The notes beneath the pieces were generated by a model. It saw nothing but the letters and a program-made list of their open reading frames with translations. It did no database searches and was not told where the DNA came from. A program made the translations under genes and the position numbers. This document shows positions 1 to 8,123 of a DNA stretch of 64,000 nt, piece after piece. Source of the DNA: Lentisphaerota bacterium (GTDB taxonomy: Bacteria > Verrucomicrobiota > Lentisphaeria > Victivallales > Victivallaceae); assembly GCA_015061575.1 (NCBI GenBank), contig SUWF01000010.1, positions 1 to 64,000 on the forward strand, in the 5' to 3' direction. Every line of letters begins with the position of its first letter. Position 1 is the stretch's first letter.

Positions 1-64
1 TGCGTTCACGGTGCTAACCGCACTGTGGCTGTTGGTAAACAATATTTAGTTTTGATAGCAAAAA

Positions 65-99
65 GGCCGTTGCAAAACTTGACAGTTTTGCAACAGCCC
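65..99 (-). terminator. Hairpin terminator after the ABC permease
   Basis: An inverted repeat with arms close to GGCCGTTGCAAAACT and AGTTTTGCAACAGCC around a TGAC loop lies just past the stop of the minus-strand permease. Read on the minus strand the stem is followed by TTTTT, as in an intrinsic terminator. Nearly the same palindrome recurs at 14244-14279, so it is also a repeat. Confidence 0.75.
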
Positions 100-137
100 C
101 ATACTTTATAGCTCATGCCGGGGCAGTTTCTTCAACT

Positions 138-1805
138 TCAGAAGCGGAACAAAGCCCCGAGTTTTTTGCCCAGTATCGCACTGGCCGCTCCGAGCGTGGC
201 GGCCATAAATACCATCGTCCAGACTCCGAACGCACTGGCGGTCACCCCTCCGGCGCCCAGCACTTGGGAAAGCTCAAAAATCGCCTTGGTAATAGGATAA
301 AATGCGCTCTTCTGCACCAGCACCAGCGAGTCGGATACTTCCAGCATGGAAAAGCTGAAGGCAAACAAACCGCCGATCAGTAAATTGGCTGTCAAAAGCG
401 GGGCCAGGATCTTGAAAAACACCCGCTGGCGGGATGCGCCTACGCTCAAAGCGGCTTCTTCCAGCACGACCGGGGTTTGTTCCAAACCGGAGGCCACGGA
501 GCGCACTACATAGGGTATCCGCCGGATGGCGTAGGCGCCGGCCAACAGCCAGAGCGGCGAATTTACCGGATCAAAAATCGCACTGGCCCAGCTGAATTTG
601 ACGGTCATACCCAGAAAACCAAAGGCCATGACGATACCGGGGATCGCCAGCGGCAGCATACTCAACAAATCAAATAAAACAGCACCCCGCACTTTCCAGC
701 GCACTACCAGCACGGCGCAAAGCGTTCCGGCGGTCACAGCCAGGAGCGTGGCAGTAAGGCTGTAGCGCAAACTGTTGAAAATACTCGGCACTACCAGCTT
801 GTCGCCCAAGGCATTCTGAAAATTGGCCAGAGTCCAGCTTCCGGGCAGGATCGTGCCGTAGTAATCCTGACTGAACGCTATCAGCAGCAGCGCTATATGC
901 GGCAGGATCGCCATGATGGTAACTGCACCAAAAAATATTCCCGGCAGATACGCTTTGATCCCGGTCAGCTGCTGAGCAACGCTGGTGCTGGCGCCTTTGA
1001 CTGCGCTGGCTCCGGAACCGCCGGTCAACAGGCGTCCCGCCAGATAAAGCAGGCTTGATACGATCATCATCACCAGCACCAGAGCGTAGGGCATGGGGTT
1101 GCTTTCCAGCTCGCTCAAGCCGTCAAAGACCTGCACCGGGGTGACCCGGGTAAAACCGAACATCAGCGGTGTCCCCAGTTCGGTAAAGCTCCAGATCAGC
1201 ACCAGACTGCCGCCGGCGAGGATCCCCGGCCGGATCAGCGGCAGCGTGATGGTGAAAAATCTCCGCCAGACGCTGGCGCCCAGATTGCGGGCGGCTTCGT
1301 TCAAAGCCGGATCGCAATTGGCCAGCGCTGCAGCAAGGTTCAAATACAATATCGGATAAAGATGTAATGCTTCGATCAGGGCTACCGCAAAAAACTTGCC
1401 ATCGCCGCCCAGAAAATCGATCCGGCAGCCGCCCCACGCAGTTATTATGGTATTCAGCACGCCGTAATAGCCGAAAATCTGCTGAAACCCCAGCGCTCCG
1501 ACAAAGGGCGGCAGGATCATCGGTGCCAGGATCATGGCGTTCCATAACCCCTTGCCCCGGAAGTCGTAACGGTCAGAGAGCAGCGCCAGCGGCAAGGCCA
1601 GCACAAACACCAGCAGCGTTGTAAGTATTGCCAGCAGAAATGAGTTGATCAAACCGCCCCGGTAGACCGGATTTTCCCACAAGCTGACAATGATCTGCCA
1701 CGAGCAGCCTTCGGCAATGACCGTGCCGACCGGCAGCAGCAGAAACACGGCAAAAAACAGTGATAGCATTGCACAGCAAGATACTCTGAATATTTTTATC
1801 CACAT
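138..1805 (-). CDS. Iron(III)-type ABC transporter permease, two fused permease domains
   Basis: Inner-membrane permease of 555 residues that would move a substrate, probably ferric iron or a similar ligand, delivered by a periplasmic binding protein. It starts with a hydrophobic segment (residues about 7-31) and contains two copies of the binding-protein-dependent transport fold (about 50-260 and 335-540). Each copy has an EAA loop: EAARNLGAS near residue 170 and EEAALSVGAS near 450. This tandem arrangement is typical of FbpB/SfuB-type permeases. The ATG at 1805 has GGAGAG about 9 nt upstream. It lies 47 nt downstream of the decarboxylase gene, probably in the same transcript. The matching ATPase and binding protein are probably those at 7071-9721 on the other strand. 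The substrate cannot be settled from sequence; 2-aminoethylphosphonate or thiamine transport is possible. Confidence 0.85.
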   Translation of the reverse strand: MWIKIFRVSCCAMLSLFFAVFLLLPVGTVIAEGCSWQIIVSLWENPVYRGGLINSFLLAILTTLLVFVLALPLALLSDRYDFRGKGLWNAMILAPMILPPFVGALGFQQIFGYYGVLNTIITAWGGCRIDFLGGDGKFFAVALIEALHLYPILYLNLAAALANCDPALNEAARNLGASVWRRFFTITLPLIRPGILAGGSLVLIWSFTELGTPLMFGFTRVTPVQVFDGLSELESNPMPYALVLVMMIVSSLLYLAGRLLTGGSGASAVKGASTSVAQQLTGIKAYLPGIFFGAVTIMAILPHIALLLIAFSQDYYGTILPGSWTLANFQNALGDKLVVPSIFNSLRYSLTATLLAVTAGTLCAVLVVRWKVRGAVLFDLLSMLPLAIPGIVMAFGFLGMTVKFSWASAIFDPVNSPLWLLAGAYAIRRIPYVVRSVASGLEQTPVVLEEAALSVGASRQRVFFKILAPLLTANLLIGGLFAFSFSMLEVSDSLVLVQKSAFYPITKAIFELSQVLGAGGVTASAFGVWTMVFMAATLGAASAILGKKLGALFRF

Positions 1806-1852
1806 GATTTTTACTCTCCGAATCCTGCGTTGCCTGCTGCCGGCAGGTGGTT

Positions 1853-3028
1853 TTATTCTCCGATAAAGTAGGTCTTAAGCGGCGGAAAACCGTTGAATCC
1901 CACCGCACAGTAACTTGAGGTATATGCTCCGGTGGTCAGCCAGTACACCCGGTCGCCGACATCGATATGCCGGGGCAGTGGATTGCGGAACTGTTCATAC
2001 ATGATATCCTGACTGTCGCAGGTCGGCCCCGCAATGATAAAGTCCGAAATCGGCCGTCCGGCACTTTCGCAATAAAGCGGATATTTTATTGCTTCATCCC
2101 AGGTTTCGATCAAGCCGTTGAATTTGCCGGTATCCAGATAGACCCAGCTGTCAACTGCGGCATTGGATTTTTTGCTGACCAGTACCACTTCAGTAACCAG
2201 CACCCCGGCGCCGGCCACCAGCGAGCGGCCCGGTTCAAGAATGACTTCCGGCAGTTCATCGCCTTCGCCGAAGTCTTCGGTCAGGTAGCGGGTGATTTCT
2301 TCGGCGTAAACATCCATAGTTTGCGTGCGGGATATATACGAGGCCGGGAAACCGCCGCCCATATTGATCAGCTTGAGCGGGATTTTTTCTTCGTCCAGAT
2401 AGTCGGATATATAGCGCACTTTGCTTATAGCTGTATCCCACGAACCGATTTCCCGCTGCTGGCTGCCGACGTGGAAGCTGATTCCCTGCGGATCAAGCTT
2501 GAGTTTTTTGGCCAGCATGATCAAGTCAATGGACATATCCGGGTGGCAGCCGAATTTGCGCGAAAGCGGCCAGTCAGCCGTTTCGCTGCCTTCGGTCAGG
2601 ATCCGGACAAAGACCCGGGAGCCGGGGGCGTTGGCGGCCAGATTGCGGATATCGGTTTCGCTGTCGGAAGCAAAGAGCCGCACGCCTTTGTTGTAAGCAT
2701 AAGCTATATCGCAAGCTTTTTTGATGGTGTTTCCGTAACTGACCCGGGAGGGATCCACGCCCAGTTCCAACAGCAGATCAAGTTCATAAATGCTTGCCAC
2801 ATCAAAGCAGCTGCCCAGATCCCGCAGCAGCTCCAGCACCGGCCGTCCGGGATTGGCTTTGACTGCATAGTAGACCTTGGCAAAAGGGAAATACTCCTTC
2901 AAGCTCATGTAGTTTTTGCGGATGATGTTCAGATCCACCAGCAGAAAAGGCGTCTGATATTTTTCTGCTTCGGTCATAAAACGTGACCATTCGGATTCTT
3001 CGTAGTAATCAAGCGGATCAATTCTCAT
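1853..3028 (-). CDS. Ornithine/lysine decarboxylase-like PLP enzyme (fold type III)
   Basis: A 391-residue alanine-racemase-fold decarboxylase of the Orn/DAP/Arg group, predicted to make putrescine or cadaverine in the cytosol. Visible motifs in order: PLP lysine in YAVKANP (Lys57), HVGSQQ (187-192), GGGFP (224-228), EPGRSLVAG (266-274) and GPTCDSQD (335-342), whose Cys-Asp pair is the substrate-side catalytic element in ornithine decarboxylases. Length matches eukaryotic-type ornithine decarboxylases (about 390-420), shorter than diaminopimelate decarboxylase, so LysA is less likely. An AGGAAGG lies about 14 nt before the ATG, slightly far; no better in-frame start is seen. The leader carries a hairpin at 3056-3092. 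The ABC permease follows after 47 nt. Ornithine versus lysine preference is not resolved. Confidence 0.85.
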   Translation of the reverse strand: MRIDPLDYYEESEWSRFMTEAEKYQTPFLLVDLNIIRKNYMSLKEYFPFAKVYYAVKANPGRPVLELLRDLGSCFDVASIYELDLLLELGVDPSRVSYGNTIKKACDIAYAYNKGVRLFASDSETDIRNLAANAPGSRVFVRILTEGSETADWPLSRKFGCHPDMSIDLIMLAKKLKLDPQGISFHVGSQQREIGSWDTAISKVRYISDYLDEEKIPLKLINMGGGFPASYISRTQTMDVYAEEITRYLTEDFGEGDELPEVILEPGRSLVAGAGVLVTEVVLVSKKSNAAVDSWVYLDTGKFNGLIETWDEAIKYPLYCESAGRPISDFIIAGPTCDSQDIMYEQFRNPLPRHIDVGDRVYWLTTGAYTSSYCAVGFNGFPPLKTYFIGE

Positions 3029-3055
3029 GATCTGGCCCCATACCTTCCTGTAACT

Positions 3056-3092
3056 TGAAACGGTCTTTTTACAGATTGTTACGGCCGTTTCA
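3056..3092 (-). promoter_or_regulatory. Hairpin in the decarboxylase leader
   Basis: Inverted repeat TGAAACGG / CCGTTTCA with a 21-nt loop, ending about 28 nt before the decarboxylase start codon. It sits next to the AGGAAGG Shine-Dalgarno and lacks a T-run, so it could affect translation or mRNA stability rather than end transcription. The role is inferred. Confidence 0.4.
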
Positions 3093-3471
3093 TGTTGAAA
3101 AATAATGTATAAAACTGCTTATCGCTGCTCTCTGTCCGGTTGAACATTGCAGCACAACAAAATTTTTCCGGGAATCACTCCCTGGCGGAACACCGCCTGG
3201 CGCATCAAAGCTCCTGCGGCATCTTACGGTACGGTTCTGCTCAAAAAACAAAAACCAATCCGGATAACTGCATAAAATGCCGCAATTTTCCGGAAATGCA
3301 AATCCTGAATGACATTTATGGCCAAAAAAAACAAAATTTTTTATTTTACGGCTGTCAGTTGCAGCTGAAAAATTATCTGTTCAAGATTATTTTATATCTT
3401 TTTTAACAGTTTTTATGGATTAATAAGTATATTGATTTGATTGAAAAAACGGCAGAAAGATCGCTAAATAT
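3093..3471. other. Intergenic region between divergent genes, no gene recognised
   Basis: Leader/promoter space between the minus-strand decarboxylase and the plus-strand kinase. Two small tandem hairpins are visible at 3170-3182 (GGGA/TCCC) and 3184-3197 (GGCGG/CCGCC). A short reading frame at 3140-3406 has no recognisable protein and no convincing ribosome site, so it is not called. A known riboswitch is not recognised. Confidence 0.4.
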
Positions 3472-3499
3472 TTGCAATCAACAGGGAATGGTATATATT
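3472..3499 (+). promoter_or_regulatory. Putative sigma-70 promoter for the sugar kinase
   Basis: TTGCAA at 3472-3477 and TATATT at 3494-3499 with 16 nt between them, about 110 nt upstream of the kinase start. Confidence 0.5.
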
Positions 3500-3607
3500 A
3501 TACACAACACAAGGTATATTTGAGCATCTATATTTCAACACAGCCGGTCTGCAGATTGTGATCCATGCGGGGAAATTTGTCAGCCGGCAGAGTTTGGGAG
3601 CATTGAT

Positions 3608-4711
3608 ATGCAGAAAAAACTGGAAGATATCTGTTCGCACTTTCATATCTATGGCGACTTTGTTGTAGCTATTCCCTGCGGCAAAGGCCATATCAATGAT
3701 ACTTATCAGTTGACATTTGATCAGGGGGGGACTCTGCTGCACTACACTTTGCAGCGGATCAATACCAATGTATTCAAGCAGCCGGCACTGGTCATGGAAA
3801 ACTTCAACCGGGTCACGACTCATATTTTAAGCAAGATCCGTAAAGAACGCACTCAGCGGGGACGCCCCAAGCGCCGCACGTTGCGCCTGGTCTTTACTCA
3901 CGACGCCATGCCCTATTACCGTGACAGCGACGGCGAATACTGGCGGTGTTATGTTTTTGTGGAAAACAGCCACAGTTTTGATGTGCTTGATGAACCCGAT
4001 CAGGCCTACAAGGCGGCACAGGCTTTCGGGCAGTTTCAGCTGGATCTGGCCGATTTGCCGGGCCGTTTGAACGAAACCATTCCCTATTTTCATCACGCTC
4101 CCCGCCGTTTGCAGGCGTTGGAAAATATGATCAAAGCTGACCGCTTTGACCGGGTGAAGCTCGTGCAGAAAGAGATCGATTTTGTAATGCAGCGCGCCGG
4201 AGAACTCGATACCTTGATCAAACTGCAGCAGTCCGGCGATATTGTGGAGCGTACCACGCACAACGATACCAAACTTAATAACGTGCTGATCGATGACTTC
4301 AGCGGCGAGGGCATCTGTGTGCTGGATCTGGATACGGTAATGCCCGGTCTGCCGCACTATGACTTTGGCGATATGGTGCGTACCGGAACTTCTCCGGCGC
4401 CGGAGGACGAAACCGATCTGCGCAAAGTTTATATGCGCTTTGATATGTTTGAAGCATTGCTGCGCGGCTATATGGACAAGGCCGGAAAATTTCTCAATGA
4501 TGTGGAAAAAGAGATGATGCCGTTTGCCGGTAAATTGATCACCATGGTCATTGGGATCCGTTTTTTGACCGACTATCTGGATGGCGACAACTATTTCAAA
4601 ACCTCGCGGATCAATCACAATCTGGAGCGGGCCCGCAGTCAGTTCAAACTTGTGGAATCCATTGAAAGCCAGATGGATGATATGATGAAACTGTTGAAAG
4701 AAGTCAAGTAA
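3608..4711 (+). CDS. N-acetylhexosamine 1-kinase-like phosphotransferase (NahK family)
   Basis: A 367-residue cytosolic kinase of the aminoglycoside-phosphotransferase fold. It closely resembles NahK-type anomeric kinases that make GlcNAc-1-P or GalNAc-1-P from free N-acetylhexosamines. The catalytic loop is HNDTKLNN (about residues 218-225); the metal-binding Asp segment is DLDTVMPGLPHYDFGD (about 239-254), a long conserved stretch of this family. Length fits NahK (about 360). The next gene, 30 nt on, is a sugar-nucleotide epimerase, and a UDP-N-acetylhexosamine pyrophosphorylase-like gene lies at 17380-18807; together they suggest amino-sugar salvage. Such kinases have often been mislabelled as mucin-desulfating proteins. 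The exact sugar specificity is inferred. Confidence 0.75.
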   Translation: MQKKLEDICSHFHIYGDFVVAIPCGKGHINDTYQLTFDQGGTLLHYTLQRINTNVFKQPALVMENFNRVTTHILSKIRKERTQRGRPKRRTLRLVFTHDAMPYYRDSDGEYWRCYVFVENSHSFDVLDEPDQAYKAAQAFGQFQLDLADLPGRLNETIPYFHHAPRRLQALENMIKADRFDRVKLVQKEIDFVMQRAGELDTLIKLQQSGDIVERTTHNDTKLNNVLIDDFSGEGICVLDLDTVMPGLPHYDFGDMVRTGTSPAPEDETDLRKVYMRFDMFEALLRGYMDKAGKFLNDVEKEMMPFAGKLITMVIGIRFLTDYLDGDNYFKTSRINHNLERARSQFKLVESIESQMDDMMKLLKEVK

Positions 4712-4741
4712 GCACTCCCGAAAATAAAAGGAAAATTTTTT

Positions 4742-5647
4742 ATGCGGATATTGATCACCGGCGGAGCCGGATTCATCGGCAGTCATATTGCCGAATACTA
4801 TCACGAAAAGGCTGAGGTGCGGGTACTGGATAATTTGCGCAGCGGCAAGATGCGGAATTTAGCCGGACTGAATGTTGAATTTATCCGGGGCGATGTACGG
4901 GATCGAGTCAAGCTGGCAGCAGCAATGCAGGGGGTGGACTATGTGTTTCATCTGGCAGCTATGATCGGAGTGCCGGAATCCATGGATAACCCGTTATCGT
5001 GTGTGGATATAAATGTCAATGGCACGCTTATGGTGTTGGAAGAAGCAGCCAAGGCTGGAGTCAAAAAACTTATTTATGCTTCCAGTGCAGCGGTTTATGG
5101 TAATACATCTGATGTGATCCGCCGGGAAGATATGTGCGCCGATCCGGATAGTGTGTACGCCGTTACCAAGCTGGATGGCGAACACTATTGCAAGATTTTT
5201 GCGGAGGCCGGAAAACTTAAAACCGTCAGTTTGCGCTACTTTAATGTATTCGGCCCCCGGCAGGATCCGGAAAGTGCTTATGCTGCTGCGCCGGCGGTCT
5301 TTTGCAACCGGGCGATCCATGGCAGAAAGATCCGGATTTTCGGCGATGGCGAACAGAGCCGGGATTTTGTTTACATCGATGATGTGGTCAAAGTCAATGC
5401 GTTTTTTATGGAAAACGATCTGCAGGGAGTGTACAATGTTGCTTCCGGGCGGACGGTTTCGATCAACGAACTGGTCAATCAGATCTTGTTTATGACCGAT
5501 TCCCAGTCTGAAGTCGAGCATCTGGCGGAACGGCCGGGCGACATCCGGCATTTGCAGGCTTCGACCGATAAGCTGCGCAGTGCCGGAATCAGCTGCAGCG
5601 CCAATTTTGCCGCCAGTTTGGGCAATACGATCAACTGTTACAAATAA
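4742..5647 (+). CDS. NAD-dependent sugar-nucleotide epimerase/dehydratase
   Basis: A 301-residue extended short-chain dehydrogenase/reductase, most like UDP-glucose/UDP-GlcNAc 4-epimerases, which interconvert gluco and galacto UDP-sugars through a 4-keto intermediate. The nucleotide-binding loop GGAGFIGSH is at residues 7-15, catalytic YAVTK near residue 139, and the substrate segment FNVFGPRQDP near 164. ATG at 4742 follows a purine-rich AAGGAAAA. It lies 30 nt after the NahK-like kinase, so the two are probably co-transcribed, consistent with converting UDP-GalNAc/UDP-Gal to the gluco form. A closely related 4,6-dehydratase or dTDP-sugar epimerase cannot be excluded. Confidence 0.8.
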   Translation: MRILITGGAGFIGSHIAEYYHEKAEVRVLDNLRSGKMRNLAGLNVEFIRGDVRDRVKLAAAMQGVDYVFHLAAMIGVPESMDNPLSCVDINVNGTLMVLEEAAKAGVKKLIYASSAAVYGNTSDVIRREDMCADPDSVYAVTKLDGEHYCKIFAEAGKLKTVSLRYFNVFGPRQDPESAYAAAPAVFCNRAIHGRKIRIFGDGEQSRDFVYIDDVVKVNAFFMENDLQGVYNVASGRTVSINELVNQILFMTDSQSEVEHLAERPGDIRHLQASTDKLRSAGISCSANFAASLGNTINCYK

Positions 5648-5692
5648 ATCGCAACAGGATCATAATTTTTCGGAAATAAAATTTAGCTCACG

Positions 5693-7033
5693 ATGAGTTC
5701 CGTACAGGAAAAATCCGCTGAACATTCAGAACGCCTGACCGGCAATGAGTCTGGCGATTGGGGCGGTTTTGAAGGTTCAGTCAATCAAGCCCTGCAAAGT
5801 TATTTGCGGGAGCTGGGCAAATTGCCGAAATTGAGTACCGAAGAACAGACCGCGCTGGGACAGAGCATTTTAAGCGCCGAAAATCAGTGGCGCCAATGCG
5901 TGTACAATCTAAGCGCAGTGGCCGAAAGTCAGTTGGATTTTCTTGCCGGCAAAGCCCCCAATAACTGGGCGGAACAATTTATGCCTTCGGTGCTGCAGGA
6001 TGGAAATTTAAGTATTGAAGATTTGCAGCAGTGGCACAAAAAAGTCAGCCTTATATTGCAGAATCTTGGTGAAGCTTTCCGCAGCGGCAACACCGGAGAT
6101 GTTCACAAATTACGCAGCAATCTGATCAACGAGTTGATGCGCTGCAAACTTTCCAGCGATATAGTCAGTCAGAGTTATAACCAGCTGAGCTTGAGTTGGA
6201 ACAGTATGAGCGACGCCGGTAAAGAAGTCCTGGCTGCTGAATCATGCTGCACGGTCGGCGAATTTGATTCCTTTATAGCGGCGGCCGATAAAGCGTGGCA
6301 GCAGCTGCTGGATCTGCGTCAGCAGATGGTCGAGGGCAATTTGCGGCTGGTAGTCAGGATTGTCAATCAATACAGTTACCGGCAGCTTTCAGTCAGCGAT
6401 CTGGTGCAGGAAGGCAATCTGGGGCTGATGAGGTCGCTGGAAAAATTTGACTTTAATTTGAAACACAAATTCAGCACTTACGCCAGCTGGTGGATCCGTC
6501 AAAGCATCGGTCGGGCCATTGCAGAACAATTCCGGGTGATCCGGATCCCGGCGCACATGGTTTCCACCATTGCGGCGATCAACCGGGCTGAACAGCGGTT
6601 TATTCTGGAGCATGACCGTTTACCGGAGGTCGAAGAGATCGCCGCCATGCTGGAAATGCCTTCTGCAAGAGTGAGCGCCATCCGCAAAATGGCCCGGCAG
6701 ACCATATCGCTGCAATCGCCGCTTTCTGTGGATGACAGCGGCAGCAATCTGGAAGACGTGCTGCCGGATGAGCAGGCGTTGGAACCGTCGCAGCATATAT
6801 CAGATGAGAGTGTGCAAAAGCAGCTGCAGCGGCTGCTGAGCAAACTCAACGAGCGGGAACGGTTGATCCTTACTATGCGCTATGGACTTATGGGCGAACG
6901 TGTAAGGACTTTGCAGGAGATCAGCGAATATTTTAATATCAGCCGTGAACGGGTGCGGCAGCTGGAAATGCAGACGCTGAACAAATTGCGGACGCCGGAA
7001 AATATGCGGCTTTTTGGCGCCCATAAATCATGA
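5693..7033 (+). CDS. RNA polymerase sigma-70 family factor (RpoD-like, group 1/2)
   Basis: A 446-residue sigma factor that directs core RNA polymerase to promoters. Region 1.2 is seen at about 30-60 (SYLRELGKLPKLSTEEQ), followed by about 130 poorly conserved residues. Region 2 is at about 205-275 (GNLRLVVRIVNQYSY, DLVQEGNLGLMRSLEKF, FSTYASWWIRQSIGRAIAEQ), region 3 at about 277-360, and region 4 at the end (NERERLILTMRYGLMGE, ISRERVRQLEMQTLNKLR). The acidic N-terminal region 1.1 of housekeeping RpoD is short or absent, and the region 2 core differs from the usual ANLRLVISIAKKY form. A group 2 alternative factor (RpoS/HrdB-like) therefore seems more likely than the principal sigma. It is 38 nt upstream of the ABC ATPase gene. 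Confidence 0.9.
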   Translation: MSSVQEKSAEHSERLTGNESGDWGGFEGSVNQALQSYLRELGKLPKLSTEEQTALGQSILSAENQWRQCVYNLSAVAESQLDFLAGKAPNNWAEQFMPSVLQDGNLSIEDLQQWHKKVSLILQNLGEAFRSGNTGDVHKLRSNLINELMRCKLSSDIVSQSYNQLSLSWNSMSDAGKEVLAAESCCTVGEFDSFIAAADKAWQQLLDLRQQMVEGNLRLVVRIVNQYSYRQLSVSDLVQEGNLGLMRSLEKFDFNLKHKFSTYASWWIRQSIGRAIAEQFRVIRIPAHMVSTIAAINRAEQRFILEHDRLPEVEEIAAMLEMPSARVSAIRKMARQTISLQSPLSVDDSGSNLEDVLPDEQALEPSQHISDESVQKQLQRLLSKLNERERLILTMRYGLMGERVRTLQEISEYFNISRERVRQLEMQTLNKLRTPENMRLFGAHKS

Positions 7034-7070
7034 ATTTAATTTCCAATCCCCAAAAAAAGGTGAACTTTTT

Positions 7071-8123
7071 ATGCGTATAAAAATTGAAAATCTCAGCAAA
7101 TCATATACTCCCGGCAAGCAGGTTTTGCGGCCGCTGGATCTGGAAATTGCCTCCGGAGAGCTCTTTTTTCTGCTGGGGCCGTCCGGCTGCGGCAAATCTA
7201 CGCTGCTGCGGTTGATCGCCGGTTTTTTAACGCCGGACAGCGGCCGGATCAGCTTTGACGGAAAAGACGTTACCCATTTGCCGCCGGAACAGCGCAATGC
7301 ACCGATGGTGTTTCAGAATTACGCATTGTGGCCGCACTTGAGTGTGTTTGAAAATGTGGCATTCGGCCTCAAAGCGCAAAAACTGAAAACGTCGCAAGTC
7401 CGGGAACGGGCTATGGAAGCATTGGAGATCGTGCGTATGAGCGAATATGCCGAGCGCAAAACGCCTTCGCTTTCCGGCGGACAGCAGCAGCGGGTCGCAC
7501 TGGCCCGGGCGCTGGCGGTGGCTCCGGAACTTTTGCTGCTGGATGAACCTTTGAGCAATCTGGATGCCAAATTGCGGGACGAAATGCGCGATGAATTGCG
7601 CGATATTTGCCGGGCACGGAAGTTGACCGCAGTTTATGTGACCCACGACCGGCGGGAGGCGTTGAGTATGGCTGACCGGATGGCGGTGCTGGAAAATGGC
7701 GCTATTGCGCAGCTGGGAACGCCGGAAGAACTTTACAAACATCCGGCCAACCGGTTTACAGCTTCGTTTCTGGGTGAGGTGAACTTTATTGCCGGAGTGG
7801 TCAAAGACGACGGTATTGTGGAAAGTGATTTGGGGATTTTCAGGAATCTCAATACTGCCAACTGGCAGGTCAATGAGGCTGTGGAACTGGCTATCCGTCC
7901 GGAAGTCATTGCTATTGACCCGGCGTTTGAATGTGCATGGCAAAGCGAGCTGACGCTTTCCGGCGGCAGTTATCTTGGCGAGATAGCTGCCTGGAAATTT
8001 GATCAACTCTCTGTCAACGAGATTGCCCCCGGAGTGCGCAAAAGCGGCAGTCGCTGCCGGTTGGGCGTCAAAGCCGACGATGTGGTGATCCTCCGCAAAG
8101 CTGAAAACGGAGCCGCTCAATGA
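7071..8123 (+). CDS. ABC transporter ATP-binding protein (FbpC/PotA-like)
   Basis: A 350-residue cytosolic ATPase that powers a binding-protein-dependent importer. Walker A GPSGCGKST is at 36-44, the Q-loop in MVFQNYALWPHL near 86, signature LSGGQQQR near 134, Walker B LLLLDEPLSNLDAKLR near 152, and the switch His in VTHDRREAL near 190. A C-terminal TOBE-type regulatory region (about 240-350) is as in iron, polyamine and molybdate importers. The start was chosen at 7071 (MRIKIENLSKSY) because AAAGGTG lies about 8 nt upstream. A longer frame from 7014 would overlap the sigma gene and adds no conserved residues. It overlaps the binding-protein gene by 4 nt (ATGA). The likely partner permease is at 138-1805. 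Confidence 0.9.
   Translation: MRIKIENLSKSYTPGKQVLRPLDLEIASGELFFLLGPSGCGKSTLLRLIAGFLTPDSGRISFDGKDVTHLPPEQRNAPMVFQNYALWPHLSVFENVAFGLKAQKLKTSQVRERAMEALEIVRMSEYAERKTPSLSGGQQQRVALARALAVAPELLLLDEPLSNLDAKLRDEMRDELRDICRARKLTAVYVTHDRREALSMADRMAVLENGAIAQLGTPEELYKHPANRFTASFLGEVNFIAGVVKDDGIVESDLGIFRNLNTANWQVNEAVELAIRPEVIAIDPAFECAWQSELTLSGGSYLGEIAAWKFDQLSVNEIAPGVRKSGSRCRLGVKADDVVILRKAENGAAQ

Noticed and set aside
3140-3406. A small plus-strand frame of 88 codons in the intergenic region
   Set aside because: No ribosome site, no recognisable domain, and it overlaps hairpins in the decarboxylase leader.
7014-7070. Earlier start for the ABC ATPase gene
   Set aside because: It would overlap the sigma-factor gene and adds non-conserved residues; the start at 7071 has a good ribosome site and the family N-terminus.
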